From Luteimonas panaciterrae (GTDB taxonomy: Bacteria > Pseudomonadota > Gammaproteobacteria > Xanthomonadales > Xanthomonadaceae): a DNA stretch of 64,000 bases. Below, one piece after another: positions 46,062 through 55,222 of the stretch. The notes beneath the pieces are model-generated. The model was given only the letters and a program-made list of their open reading frames with translations, ran no database searches and was not told where the DNA came from. The first letter of the stretch is position 1. Each line of letters begins with the position of its first letter. Where the stretch lies: positions 558,001 to 622,000 of the forward strand of contig NZ_JAJAVH010000001.1 in NCBI RefSeq assembly GCF_020511115.1. Reading direction: 5' to 3'. The position numbers were made by a program, and so were the translations under genes.

Positions 46062-47144
46062 ATGTCAGACGTGCCCAATGGGGCGGTGGCCGGTGGATTG
46101 CCCGCTCCCGAGCAGACCTGGATGTTTCGCGAGGCGGCGGAATCCTGCGATGCGATCGCGCGCCAGTACATGCGCAACATCGATGTCGTGCGTGCGCTCG
46201 GCGAGCAATTGCGGCAGTCGCCGCCGCCGTTCGTGGTGACCTGCGCGCGCGGCAGTTCCGATCATGCGGCGACTTACGCCAAGTATCTGTTCGAGACGCA
46301 GCTGGGCATCGTCACGGCTTCGGCCTCGCCCTCGGTGGGATCGGTGTACGCGGCACGTCAGAGCGTGCGCGGCGCGTTGTATCTGGTGATCTCGCAGTCG
46401 GGCAAGAGTCCCGATCTGCTGCGCAATGCCGAAGCGGCCCGCGAAGGCGGCGCGCGCGTGGTGGCGCTGGTGAATGTCGAGGATTCGCCGCTGGCGCAAT
46501 TGGCGGAGGTGGTGCTGCCGCTGCGCGCGCGCGAGGAGCGCAGCGTCGCCGCGACCAAGAGTTATCTGGCCTCGCTGGCGGCGATCTTGCAGCTGGCGGC
46601 CTACTGGAAACGCGACGCGGCACTGATCAATGCGCTCGATGCGTTGCCGGACGCCTTGCGCGAAGCCTGGCGGATGGACTGGTCGCCATTGATCGATGGC
46701 CTCGCGGATGCGCGCAACCTGTTCGTGCTCGGTCGCGGACTGGGCCTGGCCGCGGCGCAGGAAGCGGCATTGAAGTTCAAGGAAACCTGCGGCCTGCATG
46801 CCGAAGCCTACAGCTCGGCGGAAGTGAAGCACGGGCCGATGGCGCTGGTCGGGCCGGGATTCCCCGTGCTGGCATTCGCGCAGCCGGATGAAACCGAAGC
46901 CGGGACGTTGGCGCTCGCGGAGGAATTCCGCGCGCGCGGCGCGCCGGTCTGGGTGGCCGCCACGCGCGGCGATCCTTCGGCGAGGCCCGGCGAGGCCTTG
47001 CCGTTGCAACCGGCGCCGCATCCGGTGTGCGCGCCGTTGCTGACGATCCAGAGCTTCTATCGCGCCATCAATGCATTGGCGCTGCGTCGCGGCCGCAATC
47101 CGGACATGCCGCCGCATTTGAACAAGGTGACGGAGACGGTGTGA
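46062..47144 (+). CDS. nagB: Glucosamine-6-phosphate deaminase NagB-II (SIS type)
   Basis: A 360-residue double-SIS protein similar to the isomerase half of GlmS: TCARGSSDHAATYAKYLFE, VISQSGKSPD, ATKSYLASLAA and AEVKHGPMALV. It lacks the glutaminase domain. In Shewanella and Xanthomonas such proteins replace classical NagB and make fructose-6-P from GlcN-6-P. ATG 46062 is used. The stop overlaps the nagA start. Confidence 0.9.
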   Translation: MSDVPNGAVAGGLPAPEQTWMFREAAESCDAIARQYMRNIDVVRALGEQLRQSPPPFVVTCARGSSDHAATYAKYLFETQLGIVTASASPSVGSVYAARQSVRGALYLVISQSGKSPDLLRNAEAAREGGARVVALVNVEDSPLAQLAEVVLPLRAREERSVAATKSYLASLAAILQLAAYWKRDAALINALDALPDALREAWRMDWSPLIDGLADARNLFVLGRGLGLAAAQEAALKFKETCGLHAEAYSSAEVKHGPMALVGPGFPVLAFAQPDETEAGTLALAEEFRARGAPVWVAATRGDPSARPGEALPLQPAPHPVCAPLLTIQSFYRAINALALRRGRNPDMPPHLNKVTETV

Positions 47145-48298
47145 TGTCGGCTTCTGGCAAGCTCGATGCGTTGGTGAATGGTCGCGTGCTGGCGGACGAG
47201 GAGATTCGTGACGGTCTGGCCGTGCTCGTCGAAGGCAGCCGCATCGTCGCCGTCGTGCGCGAGGACGATGCGCGACTGCGCGATGCCGAGCGTCACGACC
47301 TGCAGGGTGGCACGTTGCTGCCGGGCTTCATCGATGCGCAAGTCAACGGTGGCGGCGGCGTGCTGTTCAACAACGCGCCCGATGTCGACGCCATTCGCCG
47401 CATCGGAGCGGCGCATCGCCGCTTCGGTACGACCGGCTTCCTGCCGACGCTGATCAGCGACGATCTCGAGGTGATGCGGAAGGCGATCGCGGCGACAAAA
47501 GACGCGATCGCGCAAGGCGTGCCGGGCGTGCTCGGCATCCATCTCGAAGGTCCGTACCTCGCACCCGCGCGCAAGGGGACGCACGACGTCGGCAAGTTCC
47601 GTGTGCCGGATGCGGAAGAACTCGCGGCGGTGACCGCGCTCGATGAAGGCATCACCTTGATCACGCTGGCACCGGAGCAGGTGCCGGTCGCCTCGATCCG
47701 CGCGCTGGTGGAACGCGGCGCGATAGTGGCAGCGGGCCATACCGCCGGCAGTTACGATGAAATTCGCGCGGGTCTCGAAGCCGGTGTCAGCGGTTTCACC
47801 CATCTCTACAACGCGATGTCGCCGCTGCAGGGGCGCGAGCCCGGCGCGGTGGGCGCGGCGATGGAGGATCGCGACAGCTGGTGCGGCGTGATCGTCGATG
47901 GCGTGCACGTGCATCCGGCCAGCCTGCGTGTGGCGCTGGCGGCGAAGCCACGCGGGAAGATATTCCTGGTCACCGACGCGATGCCGCCGGTGGGCGCGAA
48001 CGATCCGAGTTACGAACTGTACGGTGAAGTGATCACCGTGAAGGACGGCGTGGTGCGCAATGCCGCCGGATCGCTGGCGGGATCGGCGCTCGACATGGCG
48101 ACCGCGGTGCGCAACGCCGTCGACATGCTCGGATTGTCGCTGGCGGAAGCGGCACGCATGGCTTCGACGTATCCGGCGCAGTTCCTCGGTCTCGGCGAGA
48201 CGCATGGCCGCATCGCGGCGGGTTATCACGCCGATCTGGTGCTGTTCGACGACAGCATGCAGGTCGTTCGCACGTGGATTGGCGGCATCGCCGCCTGA
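47144..48298 (+). CDS. nagA: N-acetylglucosamine-6-phosphate deacetylase
   Basis: A 384-residue amidohydrolase that removes acetate from GlcNAc-6-P. Metal and catalytic residues are placed as in the family: Glu135 in IHLEGPYLAP, His199 in AAGHTAGSY, His220 in FTHLYNAM, His255/257 in DGVHVHP and Asp278 in LVTDAMPP. It follows nagBII with an ATG overlapping its TGA. Confidence 0.96.
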   Translation: MSASGKLDALVNGRVLADEEIRDGLAVLVEGSRIVAVVREDDARLRDAERHDLQGGTLLPGFIDAQVNGGGGVLFNNAPDVDAIRRIGAAHRRFGTTGFLPTLISDDLEVMRKAIAATKDAIAQGVPGVLGIHLEGPYLAPARKGTHDVGKFRVPDAEELAAVTALDEGITLITLAPEQVPVASIRALVERGAIVAAGHTAGSYDEIRAGLEAGVSGFTHLYNAMSPLQGREPGAVGAAMEDRDSWCGVIVDGVHVHPASLRVALAAKPRGKIFLVTDAMPPVGANDPSYELYGEVITVKDGVVRNAAGSLAGSALDMATAVRNAVDMLGLSLAEAARMASTYPAQFLGLGETHGRIAAGYHADLVLFDDSMQVVRTWIGGIAA

Positions 48299-48303
48299 TC
48301 AGC

Positions 48304-49392
48304 ATGGGCGCGAGCGAATCGGCTGCGGCGATTCCGCGTTTTTCTTCTGTCGATGCGCTGCGCGGTCTTACGGTCGCGGCGATGCTGCTGGTCAACAATC
48401 CGGGCGATTGGGGGCACGTCTATGCACCGCTCGAACATGCGGAGTGGCATGGCTGCACGCCGACGGACTTGATCTTTCCGACCTTCCTGTTCGTGATGGG
48501 CGTGTCGATCACGCTCGGTATCGCGCCACGCATGGAGCGGGGAGTCGATCGAAGCCGGTTGCGGCGTGAGGTGCTCCTCCGCGCGGCACGCATCGTCGGG
48601 TTGGGGCTGCTGCTGCATCTGATCGCGTGGATCGTGCTCGATCGCGACTATTTCCGTCCGTGGGGCGTGCTGCAGCGGATCGGCGTGTGCTTCGCGGCAG
48701 CCGGTTTGCTGGCGATCCAGGTTCGGGCTCGCACGCAATGGTGTGTACTGGTGGCCTTGCTGCTGGGTTATTGGGCCTTGCTCACGGCCGGGGGGTCGTA
48801 TGCGCCCTGGACCAATCTCGCCAGTCGTGTCGATACCGTGTTGCTGGGGTCGCTCAATTACAAGTTCGATGCCGCCACCGGACATGGTCACGATCCGGAA
48901 GGTTTGCTCAGCACTTTGCCGGCGATCGCCACCGCCTTGCTCGGTGTGCGCGCCGGTGCCTGGTTGCGTGAAGGCAATAGCAGGTATCTCTGGATCGGTG
49001 GTTTGTTGTCGCTTGCACTCGGTGGCGCATGGGCACTGGTGTTTCCGCTCAACAAGAATCTGTGGACCTCGTCCTACGTATTGTGGACGGGTGGATGGGC
49101 GATGCTCGCGCTCGCGGCCTGTCACGTGGCGATCGATCGCTGGGGCTGGCCGCCACTCGGCCGTCGCTTCGGCGTCAACGCCATCGCGGCGTTCGCGGGC
49201 TCGGCGTTGATGGTCTACGTGTTGCTGGCCCCGGGCTGGTGGGAGCCGCTGTATCGCATTGGCTTCGCGCAGTGGATGACGCCGCGTTTCGGCCCCTATC
49301 TGCCGTCGCTGACGTTCGCACTGGCGTTCGTCGCGGTGTGGTGGGGGATTGTGTACTGGATGGATCGGCGCGGCTGGCGGTTGAAGATCTGA
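48304..49392 (+). CDS. nagX: NagX-like membrane protein (heparan-alpha-glucosaminide N-acetyltransferase family)
   Basis: A 362-residue protein with about ten helices. It begins RFSSVDALRGLTVAAMLLVN and contains PTDLIFPTFLFVMGVSITL and RPWGVLQRIGVCF, typical of the DUF5009/HGSNAT acyltransferase-like family. NagX occurs in GlcNAc loci of Xanthomonas and Shewanella, but its reaction is unproven. It starts six bases after nagA and ends the operon; a hairpin repeat follows. Confidence 0.85.
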   Translation: MGASESAAAIPRFSSVDALRGLTVAAMLLVNNPGDWGHVYAPLEHAEWHGCTPTDLIFPTFLFVMGVSITLGIAPRMERGVDRSRLRREVLLRAARIVGLGLLLHLIAWIVLDRDYFRPWGVLQRIGVCFAAAGLLAIQVRARTQWCVLVALLLGYWALLTAGGSYAPWTNLASRVDTVLLGSLNYKFDAATGHGHDPEGLLSTLPAIATALLGVRAGAWLREGNSRYLWIGGLLSLALGGAWALVFPLNKNLWTSSYVLWTGGWAMLALAACHVAIDRWGWPPLGRRFGVNAIAAFAGSALMVYVLLAPGWWEPLYRIGFAQWMTPRFGPYLPSLTFALAFVAVWWGIVYWMDRRGWRLKI

Positions 49393-49410
49393 TCTATGAA
49401 GCCTGCAGAT

Positions 49411-49438
49411 CGTCATCCCGGCTTTCGCTGGAATGACG
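49411..49438. repeat. Short hairpin repeat, second REP-like family
   Basis: CGTCATCCCGGCTTTCGCTGGAATGACG folds back on itself with arms CGTCAT/ATGACG and wobble pairs inside. A relative of opposite orientation lies at 58291-58315. The two fit a dispersed CGTCATTCCCGC-type element common in high-GC proteobacteria. Here it separates convergent genes. Confidence 0.65.
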
Positions 49439-49461
49439 ACATCTCTCTATCTCGAGTGGAA

Positions 49462-50802
49462 CTATTGCTCACGCGGATAAACGCGCGGCGCGGGATCGTC
49501 ATGCCAATAGAGCTCGAGTGTTTTCCCGTTGAGCCTCGCGCGCATGATGTCGTTGCCTTCGATGGAGAACAGGCCGTCCTGCGTCAGCGGTGACAGGCGT
49601 GCCGCCGGTCGGTTGGGCCGCACCAGCCAGAGCGCATCGTCGCGATACGCGATCTCGATCGGCGCCGGGCCCGTGCCGGGCGCGCCGTAACGTCCCGCCA
49701 GCGCCATGAGCACCGAAGGCGCGAGCGCAACCGGATGCAATCGCGCCTCCACGCCCGTCTTCGCCCACGCATATTCGGTGCGCGCCTCGGGCGTCGCTTT
49801 GGTATCGGCGGACAATCGGTCCAGCGCGCGCACCTGTGCGACGTCGAACGCTTGCGCGGAAGGCGTTTCCACATCCGGCGCCACGCCGGCGCCTTCCCAG
49901 TTGCCGTGGCTGACCGGATGCTCGGGTCGGCCATACGACACGCTGAGGATGAAGCCCGGCGCCACCGGCAGCAGCTTGTTGTTGTTGGCCGCACCGGCGG
50001 TCTTGACGCCGATCAACTCGCCCAGCTTGAACTGCTGTACGTCGTAGGCGAAGGCTTCCGCGGCCGAGCCGGTGAAACCGTTGATCAGGACGTACAGCGG
50101 CTTGCCCTTCAACCGGCCCGCGGGGAGATATTCGAGCGTTCGCGATTGCACCGGCGGCTTGGAGCCTTCCAGGAACGTCATTTCCAGCGTGTCGCCGTCC
50201 ATGAAATGGCTGACGAGGTAGCGTACCGCGGCATGCGAGCCGCCGCCGTTGTTGCGCAGGTCGATGATGATCGCGTCGCCGTCCTTCAGGAAGCGCATCG
50301 CATCGTCGTAGACCGCGCCGGTTTCATCGTTCACCCATTCGAAACCGCTGATCTTCAGGTAACGAAGATTGCCGGACAGGCGCTTCATCTCCACCAGGCC
50401 GTGATGGTCGCGGATCGCCTGTTTGCGCATGAAGGCGTCTTCGCCCGCATCGCTTTCCGGTGCCGCCAGCGCCGCGGCATAGGCAGCCGGATTGACCTGC
50501 AAGGACAGATGATGGTCATGCGCGACATCGCGCAGGTCTTCGGTGATGCGTTCGGCGAAGAGGAACGAATCGTCCACATCGTAGCGGCCGGCTTGCTGTT
50601 CGCGATCGAGCCGCTCGATGATCTTCGGTCGCATCTCCGGGAAGACATAGCGCTCGCGGAATTCCGTCTTGATGGCTTCCAGTGCGGCGCTTCGCGTCTT
50701 CGGCGAGAGTGTTGGCAGCCCCGATTTGGGAGGCGGAGCCGCGACTGCGGTCGTGCAGAGCAGGCCGAATGCGACTAACAGGGAGCGCGCATACCGCTTC
50801 AT
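49462..50802 (-). CDS. Exported S41 family peptidase
   Basis: A 446-residue protein with a Sec signal (cut near AVAAP), an N-terminal helical domain like that of IRBP/tricorn-type S41 members, and the S41 core: IIIDLRNNGGGSHAAVRYL and the Ser in GFTGSAAEAFAYDV. No PDZ domain is recognisable. The C-terminal 100 residues resemble a small beta domain. It overlaps the MarR gene (ATGA), so the regulator is its direct controller by context. Confidence 0.88.
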   Translation of the reverse strand: MKRYARSLLVAFGLLCTTAVAAPPPKSGLPTLSPKTRSAALEAIKTEFRERYVFPEMRPKIIERLDREQQAGRYDVDDSFLFAERITEDLRDVAHDHHLSLQVNPAAYAAALAAPESDAGEDAFMRKQAIRDHHGLVEMKRLSGNLRYLKISGFEWVNDETGAVYDDAMRFLKDGDAIIIDLRNNGGGSHAAVRYLVSHFMDGDTLEMTFLEGSKPPVQSRTLEYLPAGRLKGKPLYVLINGFTGSAAEAFAYDVQQFKLGELIGVKTAGAANNNKLLPVAPGFILSVSYGRPEHPVSHGNWEGAGVAPDVETPSAQAFDVAQVRALDRLSADTKATPEARTEYAWAKTGVEARLHPVALAPSVLMALAGRYGAPGTGPAPIEIAYRDDALWLVRPNRPAARLSPLTQDGLFSIEGNDIMRARLNGKTLELYWHDDPAPRVYPREQ

Positions 50803-51290
50803 CGGAAAGCTTCCTTGTCGGAGGAGGGGGAGTTCGCGATCGAGGCAAGCCGGTCGCCGAAGGACTGGCGTTCCAGTGCCTCGATCGCTTCATGCAGCAG
50901 GGCCGAAAGCGGCATCGACAGTTCGCGATCGAGCGCTTCCGCCGCCGCGTTGGTGGCGATCCACTGCTGTTTCAGTCGCGGCACGATCGCTTTCGCCGCG
51001 GGCGTGAGCGCGACGATGCGCTCGCGCGCGTCGCCGCCGGGGCGCAACTTCACCAGTCCCTGTTTCGTCATCTGCGAGACGGTCTGGCTGACCGCCGAAT
51101 GGGTGATGCCGGCGTGCTGCGAAATCGTGCGGATCGAAGCGGGGCCGAGTTCGAGCAATGCGCGGACGATCGGCGTGAAGCGCGGCCGATAGCCGGGGGC
51201 GATGCGGGCGTAGGTGTCTTCGACGGCGCCGTCGAGGGTTTCGGTCAGGTGCCGGAGCAGGGTGCCGAGAGTGGCGGTGCGCAGGGTCAT
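50799..51290 (-). CDS. MarR family transcriptional regulator
   Basis: A 163-residue winged-helix protein: ISQHAGITHSAVSQTVSQM forms the recognition helix region and GDARERIVALTPAA the wing. It is first in a two-gene operon with the S41 peptidase. A palindrome lies 8-27 bases upstream of its start, so autoregulation is likely. The ligand is unknown. Confidence 0.9.
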   Translation of the reverse strand: MTLRTATLGTLLRHLTETLDGAVEDTYARIAPGYRPRFTPIVRALLELGPASIRTISQHAGITHSAVSQTVSQMTKQGLVKLRPGGDARERIVALTPAAKAIVPRLKQQWIATNAAAEALDRELSMPLSALLHEAIEALERQSFGDRLASIANSPSSDKEAFR

Positions 51291-51297
51291 GACGGAT

Positions 51298-51317
51298 ATA
51301 TAACAGTGCTGTTATAT
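51298..51317. promoter_or_regulatory. Palindromic operator upstream of the MarR gene
   Basis: ATATAACAG and CTGTTATAT face each other across a 2-base spacer, giving 9-bp perfect arms in an otherwise GC-rich stretch. The site includes a TATAAC that could be a -10 box and lies immediately before the marR-type start, the usual place for a MarR autorepressor site. Confidence 0.8.
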
Positions 51318-51369
51318 CTCCGCATATGCCATTGGATGGGGCGGATGGATGGCTTGGAGGCTGCTTCGC

Positions 51370-52590
51370 CTAGCGCCGCGCCGCGGCGATCGCGGCGATG
51401 CGGGCCTTGCGCAGCGCTTCGCCGAGTTCGGGGCCGGAAAGACCGATGCCGGCAAGATCGGCGCCGCGCACCGACGCGGCGGCGGCATGCAGGCGCTGCA
51501 ATTCGCGGCCCTGCGGATAGTCGAGGTCGGCGAGTCCCGCGCGGCCGCGCTTGTCGGCTTCGCAGACGAGCGCGAGAAGTGGAATGCGCTCGGGCTTGCG
51601 GAAGGCATCGCAGCGCGCGAGCAGATCGTGCACGGTGTCGTTGCGCAGTTCGAGCAGGCGATGCACGTTGAGGTGTTCGCGACAGGCGAGCAGGGCGAGG
51701 TCGCGATGTTCGGCGGGGACGCGCAGCCGTTCGCTCAGGGCGCGCAACGGCGCCGCGCCGCGCTGTTCGTGCAGGATATGTTTCGGCAATTCCTCGACGG
51801 GCGTCAGCGCCTTGCCGAGATCGTGGGTGAGCGCGGCGAATCCGACGACATCGTTGCCGGGTGCGAGCCTGGCGGCCATGTCGCAGACCAGTTCGATGTG
51901 AATGCCGGTATCGATCTCGGGATGGAATTCGGCGCGCTGCGGCACGCCGTAGAGCGCGTCGACTTCCGGCAGCACAACGCGCAACGCGCCGCAATCGCGC
52001 AGCGTGCGCAGGAAGGCGGACGGCCGCGCGCTGCGCAGCACGCGCGCGAGTTCCTGCCACACGCGTTCGGGCACAAGCGCGTCGAGTTCGCCGGAGGCCG
52101 TCATCTCGCGCATCAGCGCCATGGTCTCCGGCGCGACGGTGAAGCCGAGATCGGCCAGCCGCGCCATGAAGCGCGCCGCGCGCAATACGCGCAGCGGATC
52201 CTCGACGAAGGCCGGACCGACGTGGCGCAGCACCCGCGCCTCGATGTCGCGGGCACCGCCATAGGGATCGATCAGCGCGCCGTCCGGCATCTGCGCGATG
52301 GCGTTGATGGTGAAGTCGCGGCGCTGCAGGTCCTCTTCCAGCGTCACCGACGGATCGCTGTCGACGACGAAGCCGCGATAGCCGCGTCCGGATTTGCGTT
52401 CGGTGCGCGCCAGCGCGTACTCCTCGCCGGTTTTCGGATGCAGGAACACGGGGAAGTCGCGCCCGACCGGCTTGAAGCCGGCATCGAGCATCGCCTGCGG
52501 TGTTTCGCCGACGACCACATAGTCGTTGTCGCCCGCGGGGAGGCCGAGCAGTTTGTCGCGGACGGCGCCGCCGACGAGATAGGCCTTCAT
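51370..52590 (-). CDS. cca: CCA-adding tRNA nucleotidyltransferase
   Basis: Adds or repairs the 3' CCA of tRNAs. 406 residues with the class II start [18 protein letters not shown], the catalytic DND in GDNDYVVVG, the RRDFTIN motif and a C-terminal HD domain ([11 protein letters not shown]). The HD domain matches the gammaproteobacterial multifunctional form. Confidence 0.95.
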   Translation of the reverse strand: MKAYLVGGAVRDKLLGLPAGDNDYVVVGETPQAMLDAGFKPVGRDFPVFLHPKTGEEYALARTERKSGRGYRGFVVDSDPSVTLEEDLQRRDFTINAIAQMPDGALIDPYGGARDIEARVLRHVGPAFVEDPLRVLRAARFMARLADLGFTVAPETMALMREMTASGELDALVPERVWQELARVLRSARPSAFLRTLRDCGALRVVLPEVDALYGVPQRAEFHPEIDTGIHIELVCDMAARLAPGNDVVGFAALTHDLGKALTPVEELPKHILHEQRGAAPLRALSERLRVPAEHRDLALLACREHLNVHRLLELRNDTVHDLLARCDAFRKPERIPLLALVCEADKRGRAGLADLDYPQGRELQRLHAAAASVRGADLAGIGLSGPELGEALRKARIAAIAAARR

Positions 52591-52603
52591 GTCCGGCGCG
52601 GCG

Positions 52604-52981
52604 TCACTTCGAAGTGTTCTGCGCCAGGATCGCGACGATGTCGGTGGCGCCGGAGTTGCGGCCCAGGTGCAGATCGAGCGGCGCGGCCTGGCCGGAGATC
52701 CAGATGTGCAGATCGGCTTCCAGGTCGAAGTGTCCCGCCGTCTCCAGCGCGTACATGACGATGGCGCGATACGGCACGCTGCGATATTCGACTTTCTTCG
52801 CGGTCACGCCCTGTTTGTTGACCAGGATCATGCGGCGGTCGGTGAAGACGATCAGGTCGCGGATCAGGCCGAAGGCGCGTTGCAGGGTTTCGCCCGGGGC
52901 CAGCAGCGGCGCGAATTCCTCGCGGATGTCGTCGATCGATTTTTCGCCGGCGTGGCCGAGCAGGGTGTCGATGAGGCCCAT
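52604..52981 (-). CDS. Bacterial PH-domain protein
   Basis: A 125-residue protein of the bPH/DUF1696 type: [33 protein letters not shown] and [23 protein letters not shown]. No membrane anchor. Its partners are unknown. It lies 13 bases before cca on the same strand and may be cotranscribed. Confidence 0.8.
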   Translation of the reverse strand: MGLIDTLLGHAGEKSIDDIREEFAPLLAPGETLQRAFGLIRDLIVFTDRRMILVNKQGVTAKKVEYRSVPYRAIVMYALETAGHFDLEADLHIWISGQAAPLDLHLGRNSGATDIVAILAQNTSK

Positions 52982-53060
52982 GAGTGGCTCCGGTCAGGCG
53001 GAAGGCCCATTGTAGGAGCCTTGCCCCTCGCCGGGGCCACGTGTGATCAGTCGGGTGTGA

Positions 53061-55049
53061 TCAGCCAGAAGTCGCCTTCGTGGCGGTACAGACGAATTTC
53101 TTGCGCTTGTCGGGGGCTTGCCCGCGCAGACGCTGCGAGACCGGCACGGCGTCACCATTCATGCGCCAATCGTAGAGCACGCTGAAGGCGAGCACGCGCG
53201 CGACGTATTCGCGGGTCTCTTTATAGCTGATCGTTTCGATCCAGAAATCCGGATCCATGCCCGGCCGCTGTGACTGCCAGCGCGCCACCGGCGCGGGACC
53301 GGCGTTGTAGGCGGCGATGGCGTAATAAGGCTGGCCATATTTGTCGAGCATCTGGCGCAGATAGGCGCTGCCGATGGCGATGTTGGTGTCGGAGTCGTAC
53401 AGGCTGTTCGCGCCCGCGTAAGGAATGCCAAGGCGCTTGGCGACGCCGGCGCCGGTGCCGGGCAGCACTTGCATCAGTCCCATTGCGTTGGCGGAAGAGC
53501 GTGCTCTCGGATTGAAGATGCTCTCGGCGCGGATTTCCGCGGCGACCCAGGCCGGATCGAGTGTGTTCTTGGCCGATTCGCGGCGAATGGTGTCGCCGTG
53601 GTGCAGCGGGAAGCGCAGTGTGTACAGGCGCGATTCGTCCGGATAGTTCTTGCCGCCGACGTTGACCAGGCCGAACACGCCGCGATCGAACCAGCCGTTG
53701 TCCTGCGCCACTTCCACGGCGAGACGGCGCTGGGTGTCGTCGAAGCGCGACAGGGCATCGTCCCATTCGCGTTGCGCCCAGCTGGTGCGGTCGATGCGGT
53801 TCAGAGCGACCGCGCGGATCAGCGCGGGATCGCGCGCGACCGCGGCCTTGGCGCTTTCGCTGTCGTTGGGGTCCCACGGACACAGCGTGTACGGCAGATT
53901 GAGCCGATCGGCGGCGAGGAAGCCGTGGAAATCCGATTTCGTCGCGGCGGCGCGGTAGAACGGTTCCGCGGCGGCCTTGTTGCCGGTGAGTTCGGACAGG
54001 CGCGCGGCGAAGTAGCTCCAGCGCGAATCGCTGCGTTGCTTCTCGCCCATCTTCTTGATGGCGGCGAGCGCGGCGGGCCAGTCGGAGCGCGTCATCGCTT
54101 CTCGCACGCGCCATTCGTGCAGGCGTTCGTCGTAGGCGGCATCCGGCACGGCGTTGAGGCGGCGTGCGGCGTCGGGTTCGTAGGAGGCCACCGTCCACAG
54201 CGCGGCCTGGTACAGCACGCGATTGCGCTCGGCATCGTTGAAGCCGAGTGCCTGGGCGAAGCGTGGCAGCGCCATTTCCGCGGCGACCGGCGTGGATTTC
54301 GCCAGCCGCGCCAGGCCTTGCGAGGCCATCAGGCGGCTGCGCGGAGTCTTGGGCCAATTCAACGCGCGATCGTTGACCGCTTCGAAGAAGGCGGCGTAAT
54401 CGTTGGCGAGCGCGAATTCCTCGGCGGGCAAGCCGCGCGCGGCGGCGCGGATCACCGACGGCTGCCATTCCTCGGCGGCCTTGTCGATGCGTTCCCAGCG
54501 CAGAGAGGCGGGCAGCCCGCCCTTGGCGGCGAGGATGTTGAATGGCGCATCGCAGCTGTCGGGCAGCGGCTTGCCGCTGTTGCGCCACAGCGCCTGCGCA
54601 TCCGACACCCACTGCGCATCGGCGCGGCCGGTGGCCTGACGGGCGTCGAGTTCGGCGCATTGCAGCTTCACGTCCTTGATGCCGGGCTTCCACGCGGCGA
54701 GAAACGCCGGCCAATCGTCACGACGCGCGGCCGCCGCCAGCCAGACTTCGCGGAACGTCTCGGCCACGGCCTGGCCCTGGTAGCGCTTCAGGAAGGCCTG
54801 CGCCTGCGTGTTCGGCAGGGTGTCGATGTTGCGGCGCAACCCGGCGTATTCGAGCCAGCCGAACAGCGGATCGCGCGCGAATGGCGTGCTGTCGACCGGC
54901 TGTCCGCGCTCGCTGGCCTCGATGGCGGCGCGGATGGCGGTGTCGGACGAGGTGGTCTGGCCCTGCGCGGCGCAGGCGAACGTGGCGCAGGTGAGTGCGG
55001 CGCAGGTGAAGGCGGCCGCGATGAGCGGAACGAGTCGTGATTTCGGCAT
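53061..55049 (-). CDS. slt: Soluble lytic murein transglycosylase
   Basis: Periplasmic enzyme that cleaves MurNAc-GlcNAc bonds to 1,6-anhydro products. 662 residues: Sec signal, long alpha-helical ring domain (about 30-470) and a C-terminal lysozyme-like domain with catalytic Glu509 in AEIRAESIFNP, then SANAMGLMQVLPGTG and AIAAYNAGPAPV. The ATG at 55049 gives a clean signal peptide (LVPLIAAAFTCAALTCATFA). Confidence 0.94.
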   Translation of the reverse strand: MPKSRLVPLIAAAFTCAALTCATFACAAQGQTTSSDTAIRAAIEASERGQPVDSTPFARDPLFGWLEYAGLRRNIDTLPNTQAQAFLKRYQGQAVAETFREVWLAAAARRDDWPAFLAAWKPGIKDVKLQCAELDARQATGRADAQWVSDAQALWRNSGKPLPDSCDAPFNILAAKGGLPASLRWERIDKAAEEWQPSVIRAAARGLPAEEFALANDYAAFFEAVNDRALNWPKTPRSRLMASQGLARLAKSTPVAAEMALPRFAQALGFNDAERNRVLYQAALWTVASYEPDAARRLNAVPDAAYDERLHEWRVREAMTRSDWPAALAAIKKMGEKQRSDSRWSYFAARLSELTGNKAAAEPFYRAAATKSDFHGFLAADRLNLPYTLCPWDPNDSESAKAAVARDPALIRAVALNRIDRTSWAQREWDDALSRFDDTQRRLAVEVAQDNGWFDRGVFGLVNVGGKNYPDESRLYTLRFPLHHGDTIRRESAKNTLDPAWVAAEIRAESIFNPRARSSANAMGLMQVLPGTGAGVAKRLGIPYAGANSLYDSDTNIAIGSAYLRQMLDKYGQPYYAIAAYNAGPAPVARWQSQRPGMDPDFWIETISYKETREYVARVLAFSVLYDWRMNGDAVPVSQRLRGQAPDKRKKFVCTATKATSG

Positions 55050-55222
55050 CGGCGGACTATAGCCGAAGGGAGGTGAACCGGATTTTTCGCACATTTTTGA
55101 CGCACGTCTTGGTCACGACCGGTGCTTTCGGCCTTGTATGTGCCGGTCGACTTGTTTACAAAGTCGTAACGTCGTGGGAACAGGGGCGCGACGTCCAGAC
55201 CAAAAAATCCGGGAGAGAACCG

